NCBI GenBank assembly: GCA_002917075.1
Contig: NTMA01000089.1
Span: 108,861 to 172,860 of the forward strand
DNA length: 64,000 nucleotides
Direction: 5' to 3'
From: Hawksworthiomyces lignivorus
Taxonomy: Eukaryota; Ascomycota; Sordariomycetes; Ophiostomatales; Ophiostomataceae
The notes under the pieces are model-generated. The model searched no databases, was not told the DNA's origin, and saw only the letters and a list, made by a program, of their open reading frames with translations. This document shows positions 33,687-44,840 of the stretch, piece by piece; the first letter of the stretch is position 1; every line of letters starts with the position of its first letter. Both the position numbers and the translations under genes were made by a program.

Positions 33687-36600
33687 TCACTGCCGGATCG
33701 GGAGCAATGTAGGCTTGTACTTGGCCTGTTCCTCTGCTGCATCCATGTACAGGTCGATCAGGCATCCAGCAGACCATGCTTGTGTAGGCGACTAGACATT
33801 ATTTGTTAGCAAGACAATTACATGAAATCATAGGTGATCCAGCCAAAAAAAAAAAAAAAGGGGGGGGGGAGAGAAGTGGATAAAAAGGGATACTTACGGA
33901 ATCAGCGCAGTATTCGCCGTTCTTCTGCGTCAGTTCCGTCAGTCCGGCCCAAGGGCTCGCTTCGATGTGGTCTTTGCAGCCGTTCAGTCGTCGTGTCGCC
34001 TGCTGGAACGCCTCGGTGCGGCCCTCGGCGTCATCGGGGGCGCGCCGCTGCAGATCAAATTTGAGCAGCGCGCGCAAGAAGAACCCAGTCGGCCACAGCC
34101 ACTCGGGACCCTGATGGTAGTTGCGACCCTTGGATGTCGAAAAGTCCGTGCTGTCTTCGCTGTTGACATAGTAGGGCCGGTAGTTGAGATCGGCCGGATC
34201 TAGCGTAGCCATACCCGTCGGGCCTCGAAGCACCTTGTCGGCCATGCAGAGCGCGTGCATGGCATGCGACGATTCGAATAGATCCGATGCAACCGTCATT
34301 GTGATGGCGAAATTCGGGCGCAGCTGATAGTCTTCATACGGCTTGCCAGAGCGGTAGAGGTCTTTGTAGATGCCACGGCGATTGATAATCTTGGAATCAA
34401 CATCGTATTTGGCATCGTCGGACGGCTCCAACGGGACGTAGTAGCAGCGCTCAAAGTTCTTCTGGATCAAGCTAGCCCAGTCCTTGAACGAGATGGAGGT
34501 ACCGTCGGCCTTCTTGACGCCCTCGTAGGCGTAACGACCATCCGCATTGCGCCGCGCAAGCCACGACACGGTGCTGTATAACAAACCCACAATCTCCACA
34601 GCCGCACCGTCGCGAGGCGTACCCGGAACACCTCTGGAGCCAGCCCGCTCGCTCTCGCCCATCTTGTCCATCCATGTGCCACAGTTAAACTGGTTGCCGC
34701 CGAAAACAAAGCCGTTCGTCCAGTCAACATGGACTTCAATATTGAAACCTTCATCTTTCATCTGCATGTCTAAACCAGGTCCCGCATTGGCTTCGCGGAA
34801 AGACAACCCGGTGGCATGTCGCTGCAATGCTTCTTGAATGACGTCTTCGACGGTGCTCTCCTTCGAGTATGCTCTCGGGTCCTTTGCATCGAACCAGGTG
34901 TCGTCATATGGCAGGAAGCGCCTCTTCACCTTCTCCTGGAACAATTTCTCGCCTTCTGGGGCTAGGCGGATGTAGTCTTGAATGCACTGCAGGAAAAACC
35001 AGACGGCATCGCGAGCATTGTAGCGCGGGTTTTCGCCGGAGCCAAGCAGGTTTGGAATCATTCCGTGCTTGAGAACACTGGCAAAAGCGAGAATATGCTC
35101 CTTAGCTTCTGCGAACCGACCGGTGCCGAGGAACAGGCCACGCATCGAGATGAAAACATCCCGGCCCCAGCACCGCGCCCATTGGACAGCAAAATGTGGC
35201 AGGCCAGCAGCAAGCGACGGCACCAAGCGATTCGGGTAGAGAGAGGCGGACTTGACAAGACCGGTTTGTTGCACACTGACCATGGCCAAGCTCTGCACAA
35301 ACCACTGGCCCTCGCGAACTTCGCCGTCCATGATTTCCATGGCACGGTCCCGGCTGGTCTGGTAGGCCGTCCGCATAATCAAGCCGAAATAGCGTGGGAG
35401 CAAAAAGGCAGGAATCGTGCGGATGGCGTCAAACCGCTCTTTGAACCACTCGGCTGGCTTGCCAAGCCGACTGTAACCAGGCTTCTCCGAAACGCGTTCC
35501 AGACGGCCCACAACATAGTCAAGCGCCCACTGGCCGTCACGTAGGTTTTGGCAGAGCGGATGCGCTAGGTTGTTATCTCGAACGACATTCTTCAAGATGC
35601 TCTCCCAGCCTTGTAGACCAGCATATACCAGTTGGCCATAGCCTGGAATACTGTAGACACCATCTGCGCCATCGCTGGAATCCCGCTCTTCGGCTTCGCA
35701 GCGATATAGAAGAAAGTTGAGGTCGACGAGATCCAAAGCGCCAAACGCGGCCTTGGCACCAGATGTCACAAACGTATCCAGACCAGAAGAGTGTTCGGCA
35801 GCAGGAATCCAAGTCTCAAACAGCGCAATACTACCGGGGGGGAACTTCTCAGGAACAGAGATGACGGTCTCGCCGTTGTTGTACTCCATCTTGATTCCGG
35901 TCAGATCAACAACACGGCTGGGCAGGCCTCGAAGGAACCGTTTATCTTCCAGAATAGACTTTGTCGTCTCTTCGCTCGCGTCAACTTCCAACATCCAACT
36001 GCCAAGGTGGCGAGCACGTGTGCCAGTCAGATGTACTGGGCTGAAGGCGCCGTTTCCGTTTCCATAGCCAGGATAGGCCGTGTGTGCGATTAAAAAGTAT
36101 CCTTTACGGGATTCAGGGTGAACGCGATGCACGGTGACGTATTCTTCTTCATGGTGAATGTGCGTTTCAGCATAGCCATCCTTGCCCATCAAGACATGGA
36201 TCTGGTTGAGCAGCTTTTTGACACCGCCGATGCCGTTGCGTCCGCTGCCGATTTTGACTGCACGAGTTGAGGATTCTGAAGTATACAGCCGTTTTTCGTT
36301 GACTAAGTCGACGAGGCGAGGATAAATCTCGTCATATCCCATGACACTGCCTGTTGCGCTGGCACACATGCTGACAAGCGCAGCATTTGGCAGTGTATCT
36401 CTCGCATCGCGTTTCTGGGCTGGGACTTCGTTGTCGTGCGTGCAGTCCATGAAAAGTGCCTGCACGGGAACGACGCGGATACGGTGGATGATCTCGCGGC
36501 TGTACTCGCCATTTTTGCCATTGGTTGTGCTGCTTGCAGGCTTATTTGCAACATCGGAGTGAGTTATCTCGTCCACTTCGAAACTGCCAATAGGGCGACC

Positions 36601-38570
36601 TCCGTGCCTGTGCACCAGGCGGCTCATCTCGCCAGTGTTCCAGGCTTGCATGGCCTCCCGGATGAGTGAGCTGAGGCCCAGGCGCTTTACGAAGATGTAG
36701 TCGGTCTCCTCCGAGCCACTGAAGAGCTCGGCAACAACATAAAGGTTGGGGTTGACGCGGCGAGCTTCGTCAAGAATGTGCTCTGCAACATGTATCGGCG
36801 TAGAATGAGCATTGTCGATGCGGAAGCCAGCAAAGTACTTGGCCATCAGGCGAGCATACTGTGTCATATGCTCCCACAACCACGGGCTGTCTGAAGGACT
36901 GCTGCCATACCGCAGTTTCACACAGTCGCCCCAAACTATGACTTCTCGGCGAAGATAGACCCGGGACTGAGGGCCAGCATTGTCCACGAGGGCGTTTCCT
37001 CCCCAAACCCATCCGTTGTTGACGAGGACGAGCTCCTCGATCTCAAAGCGGGAGGTCTGCTCGTTTCTCGGAAGGCGAGTAAAATACGTTTCAATGAGAG
37101 GGGACTTTGGACCGATTGGACCTTGCTTCGGCCCATTGTCGTCGAGACGGCAGTATTTGATGCGATTGAAGAGCTGCTGTAGAATATCGCCTACTTCAGA
37201 ATCATATTCTTTGTAGAATGGCACGTTCAGAGCATCCAGGATCGACACCATCTTATCATGAGCTGCCGCCTTCTCGGTGTCTTCAGCCTTTCCCACAACC
37301 GCCTCTAAGAAGGCAGCAGCCACCTTGGGGTCGATCCTCCTCCGATGCCGCTCGCCGAGACGGTCGTTGCCAAGAAGGGCATATTTGGTGAAAAATTCGG
37401 CCTGAGCTTTCAAATCAGCAGACTTCAACGACGCCAAGCCTTCGACTCCAGAGAAATCCTCCGGCACAGTTATCCGGCCACTTGTCCAGCTATCAACAGC
37501 TTTGCCAGTATCGAACTCGACGTTGATGGCGTAGTACTCCCAGAGGCGGATGCTAGCAATGCACTCCGTCTTGATGGCATCCATAATCTTCATAAGATCA
37601 CCAGTGTTCTTCAGGTCGGTAGGCAGACCTAGATCTCCCAAGCGCTTGCCCAGATCAAGCAGCTTCGTATCCAGAAGGAAGGCGGACTCGAGATGCGGTG
37701 CCGTCTTAAGGTTGTAGCCGGCATCGGGGTGATCCAGGAGCCAGGCGGTGTTGTTTGCTGTGTGGTTCAAGACAATGTCTGTCAAGCTGAGAAGCGAGTG
37801 GTTCTTTTCCAAGCTGGTGACCATGTCCTGGACGTCCTTCTCGCCCTGTGGAAAGCACTCCGGATCCCATGCCAGCTGGTCGTACAGGCTGTATGGTGAA
37901 TTGGACTCGCCACGCTGCTGAAGAGGAGTGAAGTGGATCATGTTGTAGCCCCGGTCGCTGATGCCGCGCAAATGCCGCTCCCAGTCGTTCGGATACTTGC
38001 CCATAAACTTGCTGATAACCGAGAAGAGCGAGAGCGCCTCGAGCGGCAGCGGCCGGCCGTCCAGCTTGAGCCGAGGCGCAACATCAATGTAGTAGCGCGG
38101 GGTCTGCTTTTTCTCCTCTGAGAAGGGGCCCCGTTCCGTCAATTCTGTCGATAGGTCCGGCAGCTCGGCGTAAGTGGTGTAAAAGGCGAAGGCGCCCGGC
38201 TGGTATATCGGGATAGAGATGTGAATGTTGCGATGGAAATTCGGCTCGAGCCTAGAGAGCAATGTAGAGGATATGGTAAGCAAACCGGGCAAAGAGCCTT
38301 TCCTGCGCCAAATGCCTCAAGGCGGAAAGAAGGAGGAATTTACTTAAACTCTCGAAATTTGTCACGCCGGAACTCTGCGCCCTTCTCGGGGATGTTCACC
38401 CATAGACTTCCATGGCGGCAGATGCTCGAGGTGCCTTCGATCTCGAAGCGGACGACAATGGAATCATCGGTGGCCAGGTAGATGTACTGGTTGCCACCAA
38501 CCTGGGGCGAGCCATCATCGTTGAGCGGCAGCAGGTAGACCTCGCTGGACATCATGGTTTTGGGGATCAT
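33687..38570 (-). CDS. GDB1: glycogen debranching enzyme
   Basis: Three exons, 38344-38570, 33898-38251 and 33687-33791, give 1561 residues, the usual length for eukaryotic AGL/Gdb1. It is bifunctional. The N-terminal 4-alpha-glucanotransferase (GH13-like) domain has the nucleophile Asp in FAGFRIDNAHSTPIHVAEHI and the acid/base Glu in YVVAELFSGSEETDYIF. The C-terminal amylo-alpha-1,6-glucosidase (GH133) has QWARCWGRDVFISMRGLFLG and DWTNGFVFGGNQFNCGTWMD. The last exon adds SPTQAWSAGCLIDLYMDA to the stop, the conserved end of the glucosidase. It trims limit dextrin in the cytosol during glycogen breakdown. The start could be 38570 or either of the paired ATGs at 38555 and 38552. Intron 2 contains a C10T15 tract on the coding strand. 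Confidence 0.97.
33845..33869. repeat. A15G10 homopurine tract inside a GDB1 intron
   Basis: Fifteen A residues directly followed by ten G. On the coding strand this is C10T15 within intron 33792-33897. Confidence 0.9.
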
Positions 38571-38846
38571 GTTGGAGAAGAAGAGAAAAGTCGGAGACAG
38601 GCGAGAAGCCGGCCCCGCGATAGCTTATAGCAGAGCTTTTCCTGGTGGGCGGCGTATTGTGGATCCGATCCTACAGTCACTTACAGCAGTGACGGCCGCA
38701 TTCGTAAGAAAACGAAGCCCAAAGCTGCTCTTCGTTAAGCCGAAAAGTAAAAGATGCAGCCAAAATGCGAGAAAAAAGGGAGGGCTAAGCTCTTCTATAG
38801 AGTATAGAGAGAGCCTTTTTTTTTTTTTTTGCGACAAATAGACCAA

Positions 38847-38877
38847 GAGTGATTATTGCTCGTTACAGTAATCACTC
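38847..38877. repeat. inverted repeat (9-bp stem, 13-nt loop)
   Basis: GAGTGATTA is followed after 13 nt by its exact complement TAATCACTC, about 280 bp upstream of GDB1. It could be a palindromic operator-like site or chance. Confidence 0.5.
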
Positions 38878-40080
38878 GTCAAGGATTACGGAGTGTATGG
38901 ATCACTGCTCTTTCCTCGTACAGGACAAGGTAAGTCACTCTTTCGAGGTAACTACGGCAGAGAGATACAAAGCTTAGCGCGGGGCAGGCGTGAGTCTGGG
39001 TGGTTCCAGGGGAGAGCAGCCTACCCAGAACAGGAGTTTAGGTGATCCTGTCTATCGCGATTGCAAATAGCGTTACCAGCTAGGGCTCCTGGTCTTGTAA
39101 TAAATATATGCATGACGTAATTTAGCGTGGGTCGCCAGGCAAATGTTCCTAAGCATTATTGAGCAGAATGCTCCAAAGTAGAGATGCTTTCGAAGCGAAG
39201 AACCCACTGGAGAGAACCCACTGGTAGAGATTCGAGTTCGACATGTGCCGGATTCGCATTAATGCTTCGATGCTCTAATATTCAAGCTCTTGGAATTTAA
39301 AAGAAAATACGGAGTAAGCAAGTGAGACATAAGCCTACAGGTATGAGCTCGGATGTGGGTCCTGGGGCTAAGGAGCTTGCCTGCCCCTAACATCTCACAT
39401 AACCAGCGCTCGCTGTCGCCAATTTTTGAGCTCTCAGTCATCACCAGTTATTGAGACAAAGAGCATCCAAGGCCTGTACTACTAAAGCTCTTTCCGAATA
39501 TAGGCTACGATCAGTCTCGTCAGGGGAAAGGAATAGGCCAAGGAGAACTAGCAGCGGAAGTGATTAGGAAGCCTTATAGCAATCCGAGTGGATGGGTCCG
39601 TCTAGCGGCCGTCCGTCAAGTCCAGCAGCACAAATTTTAATAATATTAGCGGAAGTCCCTTCTGGAGCTAATGCCCCGCCACCGACCGTTTCTTTCCCCG
39701 CGAGATCTCCCCAAAGATGCGAAAGTACGGAACACCGGTGTCATAAAAGCTATGATCCAGCATCGTAGCGGCTGGGGCGGTCAAGACAAACAGGAGACAT
39801 TGTTATCGAAAGCAGAAGTATGTCGAGCCGCGAGTCGTGTGAGTTTGGGAACAAATCCCGCGTTCGATGTAGCAGTGCGTCATTTTGCAGGACAGAATCC
39901 GATCTTGTAAGAAAGCTGCGATTCGCGAAGCGCGAGAATTTACTCTTGTCGGGCCGCTCTTGGTACAGGCACGCCGCTCGTGCAGATGCTTAAAAGCCAC
40001 ACATTGAGCAATCGACTCTCTCGTCGACTGAACGAATGGATAAATGCAAATTCCTCTAAATCAATATTTCGCTCTCTCTT

Positions 40081-40129
40081 TGTTTTTTTTTTGTTTTTTT
40101 TGTTTTTTTGTTTTTTTGTTTTTTTGTTG
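40081..40129. repeat. T7-9G microsatellite
   Basis: About six runs of 7-10 T separated by single G residues. The surrounding open frame is made of Phe/Cys/Val repeats and is not a gene. Confidence 0.85.
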
Positions 40130-41144
40130 GGGTTCGTAAATACACTTCCGAAGGGTGAATTCAATCTACAAAAGAGGGTAAGCACAACCAACCAATTCCA
40201 CAGAAACGGTCATGAGGACTGTCCACTCCTCTGCTTAGATTGCTGTCTCAGTCGACTAGAGCCATCCCAACGAGCCCTAAGCATGCTGCCGGGAAATGTG
40301 GTCGAAATATTCGATGTAGGTTTCTTGGCGAGGAACGTGATTAAATGCGATCAATTGCGAAAGGAAAGGAGATGGGATATACGAAAGAGAAAGAAGGCGA
40401 CAGAATCGCAGAGCTGTCTTGAAATTAAGATTTTTTCAGTCTCACAGCCTCCATTCACATGTCAATTGCACCTCGCTTCGGTGGCTAAAAACAGGAACTG
40501 ATGGGCGCGCGCCGCGGATGGGCTGACCGATTTCCTCGGCGATCCACACCACCCCTATAAATTTAAAAATAAGACGCTGTAACCAGTAATGAGGGCCTGC
40601 AACGTTGTAGGGTATCAATGCTATTATATACCTAAACCTTGCTCAACAGTTCTGGCCCAAGGCCTCCCCCTCCTACCTCCCCCTAATGCGGAAGGCGGTC
40701 GCTCAACGCAATTGAATTTTCTGCCCTTCCTTTGCGTCACTGGTCGGCTCATCCATCGTCACCCAACGGAGACGCACATTTTCTTTTCTCATAGAGCAAG
40801 GCACGAGACCTCAGCAAAGCCTCGGCCAGCAAGAAATAGAAGCTGCACAAGGCCAATCCTTTGCCATTCAATTGCCTTCAATTTGCCTCTTGTTATATAT
40901 ATCTGGTGTAATAAAGTCTCTATTTCTTGCTCCTAAATCTTTTAGTCTGCCTAAACCCCGGTTCCGCATGGTTTTGTTGCTGCCCTCGTCTGCCCCTCGA
41001 GCGGTGTCCCGTCTTCTACAGTTTTCGTATCATCGTCAAACTTCTCGCATCTCTCTGAAAGCAGCAGCTCTTGTCGTTTCTCCACCTCTGCCACATTACA
41101 CGCTACGAGGAACCCGCCTGTTTACTTGCTCAAGCTTCGCTAAA

Positions 41145-42560
41145 ATGGCTACCTCGGATTCTCAGTCTCTGGGGGTCTACCCCAAGAAGCACAAGGTCAC
41201 TGTTGTCGGCTCTGGCAATTGGGGCTCGACCATCTCCAAGATTGTAGCTGAGAACACGCGGGAGAACCCCTCGCTCTTTGAGGAGACTGTGCAGATGTGG
41301 GTGTACGAGGAGGAGATCACGATCCCCGAAGGCCACCGCCTGCACGGCCAGGTCGAAGCGGGCAAGCCGCAGAAGCTGACCCAGATCATCAACACCTACC
41401 ACGAAAACGTCAAATACCTGCCAAACATCCTCCTGCCGACCAATGTGGTGGCCAACCCGTCCCTGCTGGACGCCGTCAAGGACTCGACCATTCTCGTCTT
41501 CAACCTGCCGCACCAGTTTATCGGCAACGTGTGCAAGCAGCTCAAGGGCCACATTGCTCCCTACGCCCGCGGCATCTCCTGCATCAAGGGCGTCAACGTG
41601 AGCGACGACGGCATCTCTCTGTTCTCGGAGTGGATCGGCGACGCCCTCGGCATCTACTGCGGCTCGCTGTCGGGCGCCAACCTGGCGACGGAAATTGCCC
41701 AGGAGAAGTGGAGCGAGACCACTATCGCGTATGACCCGCCGCCGGTCGACCACTCGCAGAACCCCACCCCGCGCAGCCGGTCTCCAGACGGCAAGCGGAA
41801 CGGCGACAGCAACGGCAGCTCGGCGGCGGTGCCCGACGTGACCATCTCGCCGTCCGAGGCGCACGCGCGGGACATCCGCCACCTGGACGCGCGGGGCCAG
41901 GCGAGCAAGACGAAGCTGACGCCGCTGCCGCCGTCGTACCCGCCGCTGGACCACGACACCCTGGCGGCGCTCTTCCACCGCCCCTACTTCCACGTCAGCA
42001 CGGTGACCGACGTGGCCGGCGTGTCGCTGAGCGGCGCCCTCAAGAACATCGTCGCGCTGGCCGCGGGATTCGTCGACGGGCGGGGCTGGGGCGACAACGC
42101 CAAGGCCGCCATCATGCGCGTCGGCCTGCTGGAGATGATCAAGTTCGGCAAGGAGTTCTTCGGCGAGACCGTGCACTCGGCCACCTTCACCGAGGAGAGC
42201 GCCGGCGTCGCCGATCTCATCACGTCCTGCTCGGGCGGCCGCAACTTCCGCTGCGCCAAGCTGTCGGTCGAGCGCGGCGTGTCGGTCGAGGAGGTCGAGC
42301 GCACCGAGCTCAACGGCCAGAAGGTGCAGGGCACCACGACCGCCAAGGAGGTGAACAGCTTCCTCAAGGCGCGGGGCCTGGAGAGCCACTATCCCCTGTT
42401 TACGGCTGTGGAAGGTATGTTTTGCTTAGGAAAATGCTACTCTCCTCCCCCATAACTCACTGTACTAATAATAATCCTCTCCTGCACAGGCATTCTCGAA
42501 GGCAAAAACAAGGTCGACGACATTCCCGGCCTGGTTGCGCGGTCTGTTCATTCGTACTAG
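41145..42560 (+). CDS. GPD1: NAD-dependent glycerol-3-phosphate dehydrogenase
   Basis: Two exons, 41145-42414 and 42490-42560 (GTATGT..CACAG), give 446 residues and end in [17 protein letters not shown]. The N-terminal Rossmann motif is [10 protein letters not shown] (Gly22-Ser-Gly-Asn-Trp-Gly27). Substrate and catalytic segments include [42 protein letters not shown] and [12 protein letters not shown]. It reduces dihydroxyacetone phosphate to glycerol-3-phosphate for glycerol, osmotic and lipid metabolism. About 70 extra residues (rich in Ser, Pro, Asp and Arg) sit between AYDPPPVD and [11 protein letters not shown]; similar loops occur in filamentous fungi. The ATG at 41145 has an excellent context (CTAAAATGGC). 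An in-frame ATG at 40968 would add 59 basic residues (see findings). Confidence 0.96.
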
Positions 42561-43205
42561 GGGTTTTTTTTTACTGGCTGCGGGGATCAAGACACCATGC
42601 GTCGCGATACCATTTGAGACGATAAGGCTTGTATGTCGAAAAAAAGGAAAAAAAGCAACATAATTAGATAGATTCGTGGGGGATGTTTTTGGACCCGGCT
42701 TATACCTCAGGAAAAAAAATTCTCCATATATCCAAAAGAAACAAAAATTTCAGCGTTAGCAGCATCAATTTGTCTTCTTCTAGTTTTGGCCCAGCAGGGC
42801 GGAATGGGATTCTTTTTATACGATGCAGACGGGCGGGCGAACAGACAGCACTGGCTGTTTTGGACGCAGTGACAGCGGTAATGGCGGCGGAAGCGGCAAG
42901 CGGAAAGCGGCAGATGAAAGCGATATGATAAATAATAATGGAGAAGAGTCTGGAAGAGGGGGAGCAGGGGTGTGATTTTACAATTCCCGTGTTTCGTGCG
43001 CTGCAGCTCATTATATTTTTTTTTTGATATCCAAGCGGATTTCACACTATTTGAAATGCCTTCCTATACGATTCAGACAATGCATGTATGTGGTTCAGGG
43101 TCTTCAATATCGAATTTCCATTCAAAGCAAAACTCTGTACATTCTGGTTACGTAACTGCGTGAAACATAGGAATCTTTTTCCTCGTACATAATTCTCTTC
43201 CGTAG
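42561..43205. other. convergent intergenic region
   Basis: 3' flanks of the GPD gene and the GliK-like gene; no gene seen. A T-run lies near 43016-43024. Confidence 0.5.
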
Positions 43206-44840
43206 CTATACATCTTCGATGTTTTCCTTGAGCAGTGGTGTCGTCTCCCAGGCCTTACTGTCACTTCTTCCGTAGCCGTTGCGTTTTGGTTCGTGACCGT
43301 ACTCTGCAGCACTGCTCTTCTCGTCTTGTGCCGCTTGTTCGTCATCATCGTCGCCGTCCTCCTCCATGGTCCGCTCGCCGTCGCCAAAGACGGGCCTGAA
43401 CAGCACGTCGTACGTCCACCAGACGGCCCGGAAGAAGATGCCCGTCAGTACCATCAGCCAGACCGGCATGCGGCCGCCGTTGCCGGGGTGCTTGTCATCT
43501 CCGCCACCGCGGCGCCGGCGGGGCCGCCACGCGAGGGCGACCAAGATGAGCAGGAACGGCACAGCGGCGCCGAGCAGCAGGACCTGGCCGACGGTCTGGC
43601 GCCACGTGGTGATGCGGTAGGGGGCCAGGGCGGCCAGCCAGGCCTGGTAAGCCTCGGGCAGCTCGTGCTCGCGGGCGCCGTCGACGAGGAGGCCCAGGTA
43701 GCGGGCGGACGGCTGGGCGTAGTCCGGGTCCGGGCGGGCGCGCGTGAGGGCGAGCGCCAGCAGCCGCTTGCGCAGCGCGCGCCAGCGGCGGCCGAGCCAG
43801 CTGCCGCCATCGTCGTCGCCGTCGTCGCCATCGCCGCCGTCTATGTCCTTGTCCTTGTCTCCGTCGCCGCTGCTGTCCCCGTCCCCGCCCCCGCCGTTGC
43901 CGAGCTGCGGCGCCCACAGCGTGTGTGCCAGAAACGGCCGCGGCGGATCCGGCAGCGGCGGCTGCTCGGGCACGCTCATGCGCGGCGGCAGCGCCACGCA
44001 CGGCACCAGCAGGTCCTGGTACGAGGCGCCGCCGCCCTCGGTGGCGATGATCGTCGCAAAGTCCGCCCGCGTCACCTCGTACACGACGCCGTACAGGCCG
44101 CCGTCCCACACGGGGTCGCCGTGGCTGTCGACCGCAAAGTCTCCTCCGCTGCGGCGCGATGCCCTCGCGGACGCCTTTGGCGGCCCTGGAGGCGTGGGGC
44201 CTGGCGCGGGGCCAGGCGCCGGCGGCGTCGGCACCGGCACCGGCGGCAGCTTCGGCGGCCTGTCGGGCAGCTTGGGCACGCGCCGGCGGATAGCTGTATT
44301 GGCGAAGCATGGCTCCCGGTACGGGATCCCCGGCAGGTCAAACGTCAGCTGCAGCGTCGGCGCCGACACGCTGACGCACCCCAGCGGCCGGATACCGCGG
44401 CTGCCCTCAAATGTGGCCGCCGCCATGTTGGAGCCGTACGCAAGGTACAGAACAGTGTCCGGCAGCGGCGGTGCCGTCGTGGCTGGTGCAGCATCGGAAG
44501 AGGAAGAGGGCGGTGCATACTTGGACGACAGGATCGGCTCGTCCGGGCAGACGGCCGGTGTGGCCTGGGCGAGGCGGGCCGCGGAGATGCGCGGGATCGG
44601 TGCCGTTCGTCTGGCAGAGGACGACGTCGAGGTCCCAGAGGACGATCGCACTTCGGTGGTCGGCAGGGGCGAGTGCGACGTCGAGGACGACCAGGCAGGC
44701 GGCTGGTCGGGCTTGCCTGCGTCGCCGAGGTCCACCTCGATCGCCTTTCGCACGACACTGGCCGCCAGCGCGTTGTGCCTCTTCATGATGTAATAATACG
44801 CCGAGGCGTCGCTATCGTTATCGCTGGAGTGGTCCTCCAT
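43206..44840 (-). CDS. GliK-like gamma-glutamylcyclotransferase-fold membrane protein
   Basis: Single exon, 544 residues from the ATG at 44840, which sits in a strong context (CACCATGG); ATGs at 44876 and 44786 are alternatives. Positions below are counted from 44876. After a Ser/Pro-rich N-terminus comes LYLAYGSNM (Y147-GSN), the glycine-loop signature of the GGCT fold. It is followed by RGIRPLGCVSVSAPTLQLTF and DLPGIPYREPCFANT, close to GliK of gliotoxin biosynthesis. GLYGVVYEVTRADF and Glu280 in ATEGGGASYQD fit the catalytic glutamate position. The domain is interrupted by a Pro-rich insert (about 200-245) and an Asp/Gly-rich insert (about 326-358). Two hydrophobic helices (about 430-450 and 463-483) and an acidic tail follow. 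A role in gamma-glutamyl or glutathione-adduct metabolism at a membrane is inference. Confidence 0.85.
   Translation of the reverse strand: MEDHSSDNDSDASAYYYIMKRHNALAASVVRKAIEVDLGDAGKPDQPPAWSSSTSHSPLPTTEVRSSSGTSTSSSARRTAPIPRISAARLAQATPAVCPDEPILSSKYAPPSSSSDAAPATTAPPLPDTVLYLAYGSNMAAATFEGSRGIRPLGCVSVSAPTLQLTFDLPGIPYREPCFANTAIRRRVPKLPDRPPKLPPVPVPTPPAPGPAPGPTPPGPPKASARASRRSGGDFAVDSHGDPVWDGGLYGVVYEVTRADFATIIATEGGGASYQDLLVPCVALPPRMSVPEQPPLPDPPRPFLAHTLWAPQLGNGGGGDGDSSGDGDKDKDIDGGDGDDGDDDGGSWLGRRWRALRKRLLALALTRARPDPDYAQPSARYLGLLVDGAREHELPEAYQAWLAALAPYRITTWRQTVGQVLLLGAAVPFLLILVALAWRPRRRRGGGDDKHPGNGGRMPVWLMVLTGIFFRAVWWTYDVLFRPVFGDGERTMEEDGDDDDEQAAQDEKSSAAEYGHEPKRNGYGRSDSKAWETTPLLKENIEDV

Larger units (their letters stand above)
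38571..40967. other. 2.4 kb intergenic region between divergent GDB1 and GPD genes
   Basis: No supported gene. It contains a 9-bp inverted repeat (38847-38855 with 38869-38877), a T-run near 38817-38830 and a T7G microsatellite (40081-40129). TATAAA near 40553 and a further TATATATA near 40892 lie in the glycerol-3-phosphate dehydrogenase promoter side. Confidence 0.45.

Noticed and set aside
39980..40501. 173-codon frame with a Phe-rich run
   Set aside because: The hydrophobic part is only the T7G microsatellite; flanking residues show no family.
41130..42389. 419-codon minus-strand frame opposite the GPD gene
   Set aside because: Pure codon-bias shadow; the plus strand carries the full dehydrogenase.
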